From assembly GCA_046047235.1 (NCBI GenBank), contig JBJOII010000125.1, forward strand, positions 1 to 12,383: 12,383 bases of DNA, written 5' to 3'. A model generated the notes under the pieces. The model was not told the DNA's origin. It worked only from the letters and a program-made list of their open reading frames with translations, and searched no databases. Source of the DNA: JBMTVN01 sp046047235 (lineage in GTDB: Bacteria; Verrucomicrobiota; Verrucomicrobiia; Limisphaerales; JAHDYP01). Position numbers and translations under genes: made by a program. Below are positions 1 through 6,677 of this stretch, one piece after another; position 1 is the first letter of the stretch, and each line of letters starts with the position of its first letter.

Positions 1-96
1 GCAGAGCGCAGAGCGCAGAGCGCAGAGCGCAGAGGGCTGAGGGCGGAGGGCTGAGGGCGGAGGGCGGAGCGGGAAGCGCAAAGAGGGAGGCGGGAA
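1..96. repeat. Heptameric tandem repeat array (copy 1)
   Basis: The first bases tile almost perfectly in 7-bp steps: GCGCAGA four times (6-33), then alternating GGGCTGA and GGGCGGA (34-68), then GCGGGAA and GCGCAAA (69-82), with another GCGGGAA at 90-96. The same heptamers recur at 3336-3426 and 8999-9047. The array probably began upstream of the window. It ends just before the Shine-Dalgarno of the first antiporter gene, so it may sit in that gene's 5' leader or behind an unseen upstream gene. Confidence 0.85.
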
Positions 97-113
97 GCGT
101 TTGGAGGCTTTTC

Positions 114-1784
114 ATGTGGGGGTGGGGGCGGGCAGAGTTCTGGAGGCTGATGCGCGGCGAGATATTCATTCAGAATCTGGGGTGGATGGTAGTGGGGGCG
201 GCGTTGTGTGCGCTGGTGGCGCGGCGGCTGCGGCTGCCGGGGTTGGTGGCGTATTTGGTGGTGGGGTTGGTTTTGGGGCCGTTGACGGGTTTGGTGGAGG
301 TGAGCGAGGCCTTGGATGTGATTTCTGAGGCGGGGATTGTGTTGTTGTTATTTCTGGTGGGGTTGGAATTGAGTTTTGAGAAGATACGGGGGATGGGGCG
401 GGCGGTTTTGTGGGCGGGGTTGGGGCAGATGGGGTTGACCTTTGGTTTGGGCTGGTTGTTTTGCGTGTTGATGGGTTTGGAGGGGCGGGAGTTGGCGTTT
501 ATGGCGGTGGCGTTGACTTTCAGCAGCACCGTGGTGGCGGTGAAGTTATTGGAGGAGAAGCGGGAGTTGGGTTTATTGCATGGCCGGTTGACTGTGGGGA
601 TTCTTCTGTTGCAGGACCTTGGGGCGATTATGTTGCTGACGTTGTTGGGGAGTTTTGGTCCCGAGACGCAGTTGGACATACGGACCGTGCTGGGGACGGT
701 GGTGCGGGCGATGGGGATGATGGTGTTGTTGGTGGTGATGGTATTGGTGATGGCGCGGAAGGTTTTGCCGCGGTTGTTTGGGTGGGCTGCGCCGAGTCCT
801 TCGACCTTATTGATTTGGAGTTTGTGCTGGTGTTTTTTCGTGGTGGGTGTGGCGCATGTGGTGCATTTGTCGCCGGAGACGGGGGCCTTTTTGGCGGGGG
901 TAGGATTGGCGCAGTTGCCGTATAACCACGATTTGCGTCGGCGGGTGCATCCGCTGATGAATTTTTTTGTGGCGGTATTTTTTGTGTCTTTGGGGGTGAA
1001 ATTACCTTTGGGTGCGGCGATGGACCGGTGGGGTTTGGAGGTGGCCTTGGTGGTTTTTGCGGTGGTGGGGAAGTTTTGCATTTTGATGTTCGTGACGACG
1101 TGGTCGGGGTTTGGTCAGCGGACGGCGCATCAGGCTTCGGTATCGTTGGCACAGATCAGCGAGTTTTCGATTATCATTGCGGCGGTGGGTGAGAAGACGG
1201 GGTGGATTGGGGAGGAGATGTTATCTTTGATAGGGGTGGCGGGGTTGGTGACGTTTTCGATTTCGTCGGTTTTGATTATTTACAGCGGGGGGTTGTATCG
1301 GTTGGCGTTGCGGTGGGGGGTATTGCGGTGGTTTGGGGTGAGGGAGGAGACGGAGGCGGAGGAGCGTCAGGTGCATCGGAGGGGGCATGTGATTGTGGTG
1401 GGTGTAAACAGTTTGGGGCGGCGTTTGGTGCGGCGTTTTTTGGATCGGGGGGAGGAGGTGTTGGCGATAGATACCGATCCGGCGAAGTTGAGGGGGTTGG
1501 GGTGTTCGACCTTATTGGGGAACGTGGAGTTTTTGTCGGTTTTGGAGGAGGCGGATTTGGGGCATGCGCGGTTGTTGGTATCGGCGTTACAGATTGAGCC
1601 GACGAATGATTTGCTGGCGTATCGGTGTCGGAGCGCGGGGGTGCCGTGTGCGGTGTTGGTGGTGGATTTGTCTTTGGCGGAGAACTTACTGGGGATGGAT
1701 GTGGATTACATGATTGTGCCGAAGGTGGATGGCATCAAGTCGCAGCTGAAGGAGTTGGAGAGGCGGGGGTATTTGGGGTCATGA
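114..1784 (+). CDS. CPA2-family cation:proton antiporter with C-terminal RCK domain (Kef-like)
   Basis: This 556-residue inner-membrane protein should exchange K+ or Na+ for protons under control of a cytoplasmic nucleotide-binding domain. Residues ~20-395 form the hydrophobic Na+/H+ exchanger fold. Family hallmarks visible are LVGLELSFEK (81-90), FSSTVVAVKLLEE (136-148), HGRLTVGILLLQDLG (156-170) and TGAFLAGVGLAQLP (256-269). Residues ~424-540 form an RCK/TrkA-N Rossmann domain: HVIVVGVNSLGRRL holds a degenerate GxGxxG, and AIDTDP supplies the acidic ribose-binding residue. No TrkA-C domain follows. The start is chosen for GGAGG at 103-107, six bases ahead of ATG; a second ATG at 150 is possible. 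The gene overlaps the next one by ATGA, implying translational coupling. Ion specificity (Kef K+ efflux versus Na+/H+) cannot be read from sequence, and the glutathione-dependent KefB/C assignment is not supported. Confidence 0.93.
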   Translation: MWGWGRAEFWRLMRGEIFIQNLGWMVVGAALCALVARRLRLPGLVAYLVVGLVLGPLTGLVEVSEALDVISEAGIVLLLFLVGLELSFEKIRGMGRAVLWAGLGQMGLTFGLGWLFCVLMGLEGRELAFMAVALTFSSTVVAVKLLEEKRELGLLHGRLTVGILLLQDLGAIMLLTLLGSFGPETQLDIRTVLGTVVRAMGMMVLLVVMVLVMARKVLPRLFGWAAPSPSTLLIWSLCWCFFVVGVAHVVHLSPETGAFLAGVGLAQLPYNHDLRRRVHPLMNFFVAVFFVSLGVKLPLGAAMDRWGLEVALVVFAVVGKFCILMFVTTWSGFGQRTAHQASVSLAQISEFSIIIAAVGEKTGWIGEEMLSLIGVAGLVTFSISSVLIIYSGGLYRLALRWGVLRWFGVREETEAEERQVHRRGHVIVVGVNSLGRRLVRRFLDRGEEVLAIDTDPAKLRGLGCSTLLGNVEFLSVLEEADLGHARLLVSALQIEPTNDLLAYRCRSAGVPCAVLVVDLSLAENLLGMDVDYMIVPKVDGIKSQLKELERRGYLGS

Positions 1785-3391
1785 CGAGTTTAGCTTTAAT
1801 CCTACTGGTGGCGGCGGTGAGCCACAGTATTTCCCGGGCTTTTCGGGTTCCGGTGACGCCGTTGTTATTGCTGGCGGGGTTGGGGTCGGCGTGGAGCGGT
1901 TTATTGCCGGGCGGTGAGAGTGAGATGCGGGCGGACGCGTTTGTGTTATCGCTGGCGTTTCTGGTTTTTGTGGCGGGGTTGGAACTGAATCCGCAGCGTT
2001 TTGCGCGGCAGTTGAGGGCGGTGTTATGGGTGGGTTTGACGCAGTTTGTGGTGGTGGCGGTGGCGGGTTACGCGTTGGCGAGTGCGTTGGGGTTTGGGGG
2101 GAGTTCGGGGGTGTATGTGGCGATTGCGTTGAGTACGAGTTCGACCTTGGTGGTGGTGAGTCATTTGAAGCGCCAGCAGCAGATGTATGAGCCGTTTGCG
2201 CGGTTGGTGATTGGTGTGCTGTTGGTACAGGATTTGTTGATCATTCTGGTGATCACGGTTTTGACGCACTGGGGTGGTGGGGTATTGGAGGTGTTGCGTG
2301 GTTTGGGGGGTGCGGTGGCGTTTGGTGGTTTGGCGGTGGCGTGTCAGCGGTGGGTATTGCCGGCGGTGTTGATACGTCGGCAGTTGGATGAGGAGACAGC
2401 GTTGCTGGTGGTATTGGGGTTATTGTTTGCGTTTGTGGGGTTGGCGATGTTGTTGGATGCGCCGCCGATTGCGGGGGCATTTCTGGCGGGTTTTGCTTTG
2501 GCGCGATTTCCGGTGAACGGGGTTGTGCGGGGGTTGTTGTTATCGTTGTCGGATTTCTTCCAGGCGGTCTTTTTTGTTCTGGTGGGGACGTTGGTGCAGG
2601 TGCCGGACGGGTGGGTTTTATTGAAGGTGGGTTTGTTGGCATCGGTGGTGTTGTTACTGACTCCGCCGTTGGTGGCGTTTATGGCGGAGCGTTTGGGGTT
2701 GAATGCGCGTCAGGCCTTGGAGAGCGGGTTGTATTTGGCGCAGATGAGTGAGTTTGCGTTGGTGTTGGCGGTGGCGGGGAATCGTCAACTGGGTCAGATT
2801 TCGGATGAGGCTTTTTCAGTGATCGCGTTATCGACGATTTTGACGATGGTTTTGACACCATTTGTGGCGACGGACCGGGTGACATCATGGGTGATGCGAT
2901 TTCATCCGCAGCGGCGTCGGCCGCGGGAGGTGGGGGAGAAGGAGGGGCATGTGGTGATGTTGGGGCACGGTGATGCGGGGCGGTATTTACTGAGGCCGCT
3001 ACAGAAGGCGGGTTATGACGTGTTGGTGGTGGATGATGATCCGTTGGTGATTCGGCGGTTACAGGAGGCGAAGGTGTCGTGTTTGCGTGGGGACGCATCT
3101 GACGAGGCGATCTTGATGCGGGCGGGGGCGGTGCGGGCGCGGTTTATTGTGGCTTCATTGAGGCGGGCCGGGGATGCGGTGCGGGTCTTGGAGCATGTGC
3201 GGGGGGTGCCGATTGTGGTGCGGGTATTTGAGGATGGGGAGGCGGAGTTGGTGCGTCGGTTGGGGGGGATTCCTGTGTTGAGTTCTGAGGCGGCGGCGGA
3301 GACGTTTTTGGATTGGTATGACAAGAGTGAGGTAAGCGGGAAGCGGGAAGCGCAGAGCGCCAAGCGCGGAGCGCGGAGCGCGGAGGGCTGA
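1781..3391 (+). CDS. Second CPA2-family cation:proton antiporter with RCK domain; repeat-derived C-terminus
   Basis: This is a 536-residue paralogue of the preceding antiporter. Residues 1-365 are the exchanger domain, with FVAGLELNPQRF (63-74), STSSTLVVVSHLK (118-130), RLVIGVLLVQDL (141-152), AGAFLAGFALARFP (231-244) and YLAQMSEFAL (318-327). Residues ~389-515 are an RCK/TrkA-N domain with GHGDAG (395-400), the acidic VVDDDP (416-421) and LRGDASDE (435-442). ATG 1781 overlaps the upstream TGA. The longer open frame, from 1625, runs inside gene 1 and is not credible. The tail from about residue 519 (Ser-Gly-Lys-Arg-Glu and on) is translated from the GCGGGAA/GCGCGGA heptamer array, and the stop TGA lies in the first GGGCTGA unit at 3385-3391. 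The ancestral stop was therefore probably lost to repeat expansion or insertion. The domain call is firm; the transported ion is unknown. Confidence 0.92.
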   Translation: MTSLALILLVAAVSHSISRAFRVPVTPLLLLAGLGSAWSGLLPGGESEMRADAFVLSLAFLVFVAGLELNPQRFARQLRAVLWVGLTQFVVVAVAGYALASALGFGGSSGVYVAIALSTSSTLVVVSHLKRQQQMYEPFARLVIGVLLVQDLLIILVITVLTHWGGGVLEVLRGLGGAVAFGGLAVACQRWVLPAVLIRRQLDEETALLVVLGLLFAFVGLAMLLDAPPIAGAFLAGFALARFPVNGVVRGLLLSLSDFFQAVFFVLVGTLVQVPDGWVLLKVGLLASVVLLLTPPLVAFMAERLGLNARQALESGLYLAQMSEFALVLAVAGNRQLGQISDEAFSVIALSTILTMVLTPFVATDRVTSWVMRFHPQRRRPREVGEKEGHVVMLGHGDAGRYLLRPLQKAGYDVLVVDDDPLVIRRLQEAKVSCLRGDASDEAILMRAGAVRARFIVASLRRAGDAVRVLEHVRGVPIVVRVFEDGEAELVRRLGGIPVLSSEAAAETFLDWYDKSEVSGKREAQSAKRGARSAEG

Positions 3392-3426
3392 GGGCTGAGG
3401 GCTGAGGGCTGAGGGCTGAGGGCTGA
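3336..3426. repeat. Heptameric tandem repeat array (copy 2)
   Basis: Thirteen heptamers tile without a gap: GCGGGAA twice, GCGCAGA, GCGCCAA, GCGCGGA three times, then GGGCTGA six times (3385-3426). The first 56 bases are coding for the antiporter tail. The same unit order (GCGNNNA types, then GGGCTGA) appears at 1-68 and 8999-9047. Confidence 0.9.
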
Positions 3427-3580
3427 GGGTAGTGCCCCGTTGCCGGCACAGGAGCTGGTAGCTAGGAGCTGGGGGACAGGCGCTGCGCGCGGGGTGCGAA
3501 GCGGCAAGCGCAGAGCGTAAAGTGCCGAGCGGTAGGTGCTGCCTGTCCTTCGAAGCTCAAGGAGCGAAGGAGGAAGGGCG
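3427..3580. repeat. Conserved module following heptamer array (copy A2)
   Basis: This stretch matches 9048-9193 closely in the same orientation. It runs from GGGTAGTGCC, through a GTGCC/GGCAC inverted repeat, an AGGAGCTGG block and a second run of 7-bp-spaced units (GCGGCAA, GCGCAGA, GCGTAAA, GTGCCGA, GCGGTAG), to a 6-bp hairpin CCTTCG/CGAAGG (3547-3570) and AGGAAGGGC. Relative to the other copy it has one extra 7-bp unit (TAGCTAG near 3459), consistent with slippage by one heptamer. Confidence 0.85.
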
Positions 3581-3628
3581 GAGGGCGGAGCCACTGTTTT
3601 CTCTTTACGGTCTCGTGGCTACACGTGC

Positions 3629-3647
3629 TGCCGCGTAGAACGCGGCA
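3629..3647. other. Short perfect hairpin TGCCGCG-tagaa-CGCGGCA
   Basis: A 7-bp perfect inverted repeat with a 5-base loop. No T-tract follows, so it is not a convincing intrinsic terminator. Its core GCGTAGAACGC occurs in reverse orientation at 10556-10566, suggesting a small dispersed palindromic element. Confidence 0.55.
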
Positions 3648-3660
3648 AGGAGGCGTGCTC

Positions 3661-3692
3661 GATCCCGATAGCGATCCCGATTTCGATTTGGA
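3661..3692. repeat. CGAT-rich hexamer repeat
   Basis: A run of 6-bp-spaced units of the type CCGATA/GCGATC/CCGATT/TCGATT. A related run, sharing CCGATAGCGAT, lies at 6311-6338 after thiS. Each sits in non-coding DNA within about 150 bases of a gene boundary. Confidence 0.6.
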
Positions 3693-3785
3693 TGAGAGGG
3701 TAGCGCTGCGCGCGGAGTGGCGCCGCAGGGAGAGGGGAGGGGGGGCTTTTTGTGTGGGTGATGATGTGGGCTTGCTTGGGGCTTG

Positions 3786-3806
3786 GGTTGACTTATCGTG
3801 TCAACC
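3786..3806. promoter_or_regulatory. Palindromic operator-like site at bioB start
   Basis: GGTTGAC-ttatcgt-GTCAACC is a perfect 7-bp inverted repeat with a 7-base spacer, ending directly against ATG 3807 of bioB. It also contains the alternative GTG start at 3798. Position and symmetry suggest a repressor operator. It does not have the half-sites or long spacer of the classic BirA box, nor the BioR TTATnnATAA form, so the cognate regulator is unknown. A 5' mRNA hairpin that masks the start is the alternative reading. Confidence 0.5.
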
Positions 3807-4844
3807 ATGTTGACGCAAGAACTTGACGCGGGTGTGGTGGAGGGGGTGAGGCATGATTGGACGCGGGATGAGATTGAGGCATTGCACGATTTGCCCTTGA
3901 TGGAGTTGGTGTATCGGGCGGCGACGGTGCATCGGCGGCATCACGATGCGGGGGAGGTGCAGGTTTGCCGGTTGGTATCTGTGAAGACTGGGGGGTGTCC
4001 GGAGGATTGTTCTTATTGTTCGCAATCGTCGAGGTATGACACGGGGGTGGGGTCGGAGTCCTTGATGGACATGGATTCGGTGAAGCGGATTGCGGAGTCG
4101 GCGAAGCGGAGTGGGATTAGCCGGGTTTGTTTGGGTGCGGCGTGGCGGGAGGTGCGGGATGGGGAGAGTTTTGAGCGGGTATTGGGGATGGTGCGGGAGG
4201 TGACGGGGATGGGTTTGGAGGTGTGTTGTACCTTGGGGATGCTGACGGGGGAGCAGGCGAGGCGTTTGGAGGAGGCGGGTTTGTATGCGTATAACCACAA
4301 TCTGGATACGTCGCGGGATCATTATGAGACGATTATTACGACGCGGAGTTATGATGATCGGCTGAAGACTTTGGAGAATGTGCGGTCGACGAAGGTGACG
4401 GTGTGTTGCGGGGGGATTTTGGGGATGGGAGAGGCGAAGGAGGACAGGATTGCGTTGTTGCAGACGTTGTCGAGTTTGCGGCCGCATCCGGAGTCGGTAC
4501 CGATCAATGTGTTGTCGCAGGTTCCCGGGACGCCATTGGCGGGGCAGGAGCAGGTTCCATTTAGCGAGGTCTTGCGGGCGGTGGCTACGGCGCGTTTGGT
4601 GATGCCGCGGGCGGTGATTCGGTTATCGGCGGGGCGGTCGCGGCTGAGTGAGACGGAGCAGGGTTTTTGTTTTATGGCTGGGGCGAACTCGATTTTTTCG
4701 AGTGATGAGGGGAGGATGTTGACGGATGCGGTGCCTTCGCCGGATTACGATATGGATCGGGTTTTACTGGATGGTTGGGGTTTAAGGATGCGGGAGCCAT
4801 TTAAGGCGAGTCGGGCGGAGGCTGAGTTGAGGGGGGAGGGTTGA
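3807..4844 (+). CDS. bioB: Biotin synthase (radical SAM)
   Basis: BioB inserts sulfur into dethiobiotin to form biotin, the last step of biotin synthesis, in the cytoplasm. The protein has 345 residues from ATG 3807, close to the usual family length. The radical-SAM [4Fe-4S] motif CPEDCSYC gives Cys64, Cys68 and Cys71. The [2Fe-2S] sulfur-donor site is complete: Cys108 in RVCLGAAWRE, Cys140 in EVCCTLGML, Cys200 in TVCCGGILGMGE and Arg272 in IRLSAGR. YNHNLDTS is also typical. GTG 3798 would add three residues, but it lies inside the palindrome. Neither start has a clear Shine-Dalgarno. thiH follows after 41 bases with no terminator, so the two are probably cotranscribed. No other biotin gene is present in the window. 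Confidence 0.97.
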   Translation: MLTQELDAGVVEGVRHDWTRDEIEALHDLPLMELVYRAATVHRRHHDAGEVQVCRLVSVKTGGCPEDCSYCSQSSRYDTGVGSESLMDMDSVKRIAESAKRSGISRVCLGAAWREVRDGESFERVLGMVREVTGMGLEVCCTLGMLTGEQARRLEEAGLYAYNHNLDTSRDHYETIITTRSYDDRLKTLENVRSTKVTVCCGGILGMGEAKEDRIALLQTLSSLRPHPESVPINVLSQVPGTPLAGQEQVPFSEVLRAVATARLVMPRAVIRLSAGRSRLSETEQGFCFMAGANSIFSSDEGRMLTDAVPSPDYDMDRVLLDGWGLRMREPFKASRAEAELRGEG

Positions 4845-4885
4845 GGGTTACTGGACAAGGTAGGAAGGACTGCTAGTTTTTTGCC

Positions 4886-6085
4886 GTGAGTTTTTTGCGA
4901 GAATTTGAGGGTTTGCCGTTGGCTGAGTTGCGGGGTGCGGCGATGGGTGCGACGGAGCCGGAGGTATTGGCGGCGTTGGGGAAGCCGGAGTTGGGGCTGG
5001 CGGATTTTGCGCGGCTGCTGAGTCCGGTGGCGGCGGGGCATTTGGAGCGCATGGCGGTGCGGTCGCGGGCGGTGACGCAGCGGCGGTTCGGGAAAGTGAT
5101 CCGGTTATTTGCGCCGTTATATTTGTCGAACGAGTGTGTGAACATTTGTCGGTATTGTGGTTTTTCGCGGGACAATCCGATTTTGCGGGTGACGTTGAGT
5201 TTGGACGAGGTGGAGCGGGAGGCGGAGGCGATTTTGGGGCAGGGTTTTCGGAATTTGTTATTGGTGGCTGGGGAGCATCCGAAGTTTGTTTCCGGGGATT
5301 ATTTGGCATCATGTGTGCGGCTGGTTTCGGGGCGTTTTCCGAGTGTGTCGCTGGAGGTGGGGCCGATGGAGGAGGCGGAGTATCGTCCGTTGGTGGAGGC
5401 TGGTTCGGAGGGTTTGGTGGTGTATCAGGAGACCTATGACCGGGCGGTGTATGGGGAGATGCATGTTGCGGGTCCGAAGCGAGATTTTGGCTGGCGGTTG
5501 GAGACTCCTGAGCGGGCTTATGCGGCGGGGTTTCGTCGGTTGGGGATTGGGGCATTGTATGGTTTGGCGGACTGGCGGCTGGAGGCATTGAGTGTGGCGG
5601 CGCACGCGGCGTATTTGTTACGGACCTGCTGGAAGGCGCAGGTGACGATTTCGTTGCCGCGGTTGCGGCCATGTGCCGGGGAGTTTGAGCCGCGGGTGGT
5701 GATGACGGATCGGGAGATGGTGCAATTGGTTTGTGCGTTTCGGCTGATGTTTCCGGATGTGGGTTTGGTGTTATCGACGCGGGAGCCTGAGGTTTTGCGG
5801 GACGGGTTGATTCCGTTGGGGATTACGCTGATGAGTGCCGGGAGTCACACTGAGCCTGGCGGGTATACGGGTGCGGGGAAGGAGAATGTGCACCGGACAG
5901 AGCGGGGGAAGATCGTGGAGTTGGGGGCGAGCGAGTGGGCAGGGGGGGGGGCGACCGTTCAATTCAGCATTGCGGACAACCGGTCACCGGCATCGGTGGC
6001 GGAGCGGATTCGGGCATTGGGGTATGAGCCGGTGTGGAAGGATTGGGATGCGGCGTTGACGGGTGGAGGCGTGGAGGTGCGATGA
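4886..6085 (+). CDS. thiH: 2-iminoacetate synthase (tyrosine lyase) ThiH
   Basis: ThiH is a radical-SAM enzyme that cleaves tyrosine to dehydroglycine (2-iminoacetate) and p-cresol, supplying the glycine-derived part of the thiamine thiazole in organisms that do not use the oxygen-dependent ThiO. The protein has 399 residues. The cluster motif CVNICRYC (Cys84, Cys88, Cys91) sits in the ThiH-typical context LYLSNECVN...CGFSRDN. Further ThiH signatures are VVYQETYDRAVYG (178-190), DFGWRLETPERA (200-211), IGALYGLADWR (221-231) and the C-terminal QFSIADNRSP (359-368). It is not BioB, MqnC or HydG, although HydG is a close homologue. The start is GTG 4886; GGAAGGA at 4863-4869 is rather far upstream, so the start is less certain than the gene. 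It overlaps thiS by ATGA. Confidence 0.94.
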   Translation: MSFLREFEGLPLAELRGAAMGATEPEVLAALGKPELGLADFARLLSPVAAGHLERMAVRSRAVTQRRFGKVIRLFAPLYLSNECVNICRYCGFSRDNPILRVTLSLDEVEREAEAILGQGFRNLLLVAGEHPKFVSGDYLASCVRLVSGRFPSVSLEVGPMEEAEYRPLVEAGSEGLVVYQETYDRAVYGEMHVAGPKRDFGWRLETPERAYAAGFRRLGIGALYGLADWRLEALSVAAHAAYLLRTCWKAQVTISLPRLRPCAGEFEPRVVMTDREMVQLVCAFRLMFPDVGLVLSTREPEVLRDGLIPLGITLMSAGSHTEPGGYTGAGKENVHRTERGKIVELGASEWAGGGATVQFSIADNRSPASVAERIRALGYEPVWKDWDAALTGGGVEVR

Positions 6086-6300
6086 GTGATCGAGGACAGG
6101 TGCGGCTGAAGGCGAATGGTGAGTGGGTGGCGGTGGTATTGCCGCTGACGCTGGAGCAGTTTTTGGAGGGGCAGGGTTTACTGCCGCGGAGTGTGGTGGT
6201 GGAGCAGAATGGGGAGGCGGTGGCGCCTTCGGAGTTTGGGGGGCGCGAGGTGCGGGAGGGGGATGTGTTGGAGATCGTAAAGATTGTGGCGGGTGGTTGA
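6082..6300 (+). CDS. thiS: Sulfur carrier protein ThiS
   Basis: A 72-residue ubiquitin-like sulfur carrier for thiazole synthesis. It ends in the diagnostic Gly-Gly (VAGG), whose carboxyl group is adenylated by ThiF and converted to a thiocarboxylate. The beta-grasp pattern is visible: LKANGEWVAV (9-18), LTLEQFLEGQGL (22-33), VVVEQNGEAV (38-47), and VREGDVLEIVKIVAGG at the end. ATG 6082 lies within the thiH stop (ATGA), implying coupled translation. In many bacteria thiG follows thiS directly; here it does not. The next plus-strand DNA is a terminator hairpin and a repeat element, so thiG and thiF must be elsewhere. A MoaD-type carrier is the alternative, but the thiH neighbour argues strongly for ThiS. 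Confidence 0.92.
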   Translation: MSDRGQVRLKANGEWVAVVLPLTLEQFLEGQGLLPRSVVVEQNGEAVAPSEFGGREVREGDVLEIVKIVAGG

Positions 6301-6310
6301 GTTCTGGTGT

Positions 6311-6338
6311 CGATACCGATTCCGATAGCGATTTCGAT
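6311..6338. repeat. CGAT-rich hexamer repeat (second copy)
   Basis: CGATAC, CGATTC, CGATAG and CGATTT follow one another in 6-bp steps between the thiS stop and the terminator hairpin. The run shares CCGATAGCGAT with the run at 3661-3692. It is non-coding and its function is unknown. Confidence 0.6.
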
Positions 6339-6347
6339 CTGAGATAG

Positions 6348-6390
6348 GAAGAGGGGGGAGAGCAGTGATGCTCTCCCCCCTCTTCGGTTT
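6348..6390 (+). terminator. Intrinsic terminator after thiS; first hairpin of repeat element copy 1
   Basis: A perfect 17-bp stem (6348-6364 with 6369-6385), closed by the GNRA-type loop GTGA and followed by GGTTTTT. It lies 47 bases after thiS and should end the bioB-thiH-thiS transcript. The same hairpin, 18 bp long, opens the second element copy at 7115-7154, where no plus-strand gene precedes it. Termination may therefore not be its only role. Confidence 0.85.
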
Positions 6391-6654
6391 TTGCGGCGGC
6401 CGGTTGGGGTGCCTGAAGCAACCGGTCATGCCGCGGCGCCTCCTTGGCGTCAGGCTGTTTGGGCCTGAGATCTCCGCGTGGACTCCGACCTCCTTGGTCT
6501 TATTTGAAGCAGCGATCCGATGGAGTTGGGAGCAGTGCATTTGGGGGGCACTGTTGCGCTTTGGGGGGCGTGATTGTGAGCTGTGTATTCCATATTGCTC
6601 ACGGGTGTATACGCCTGTGGGGGATGGATCTTGCAGGTGCGCGAAAGTTTTTTT
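6348..6654 (+). repeat. Structured ~310 bp intergenic element, copy 1
   Basis: A direct, diverged copy of 7115-7434. In order it holds the GTGA-capped 17-bp hairpin. A second hairpin follows: GCGGC-GG-CCGGTTG (6393-6406) pairs with CAACCGG-TC-[AT bulge]-GCCGC (6419-6434). The conserved CGCCTCCTTGGCG (6437-6449) comes next, then TCAGGC/GCCTGA (6450-6455/6463-6468), ACTCC/GGAGT (6482-6486/6522-6526), CAGTGC/GCACTG (6533-6538/6548-6553) and GTGAGC/GCTCAC (6576-6581/6597-6602). GGGTGTATACGC, GGATCTTGCAGG and a T7 tract (6648-6654) close the element. Orientation is set by the T tracts. No credible coding frame is shared by the two copies. I do not recognise the family; a structured RNA or an RNA-derived repeat is inferred. 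Confidence 0.75.
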
Positions 6655-6677
6655 GTGGGGTGATGTATGTGTGGGGG

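Noticed and set aside
170..1081. Long minus-strand open frame opposite the first antiporter (303 codons)
   Set aside because: Its product is low-complexity (rich in Asn, Thr, Pro and Lys) with no domain, and it lies wholly antisense to a clear membrane protein. The strand skew makes stop-free antisense frames common here.
3336..3426. CRISPR array
   Set aside because: Units are 7 bp and contiguous, without spacers, and there are no cas genes.
6398..6475. Possible TPP riboswitch, because GGGGTGCC and CTGAGA occur downstream of thiS
   Set aside because: The other conserved blocks of the TPP aptamer are missing, CTGAGA is not kept in the second copy, and the element follows the thi genes instead of preceding them.
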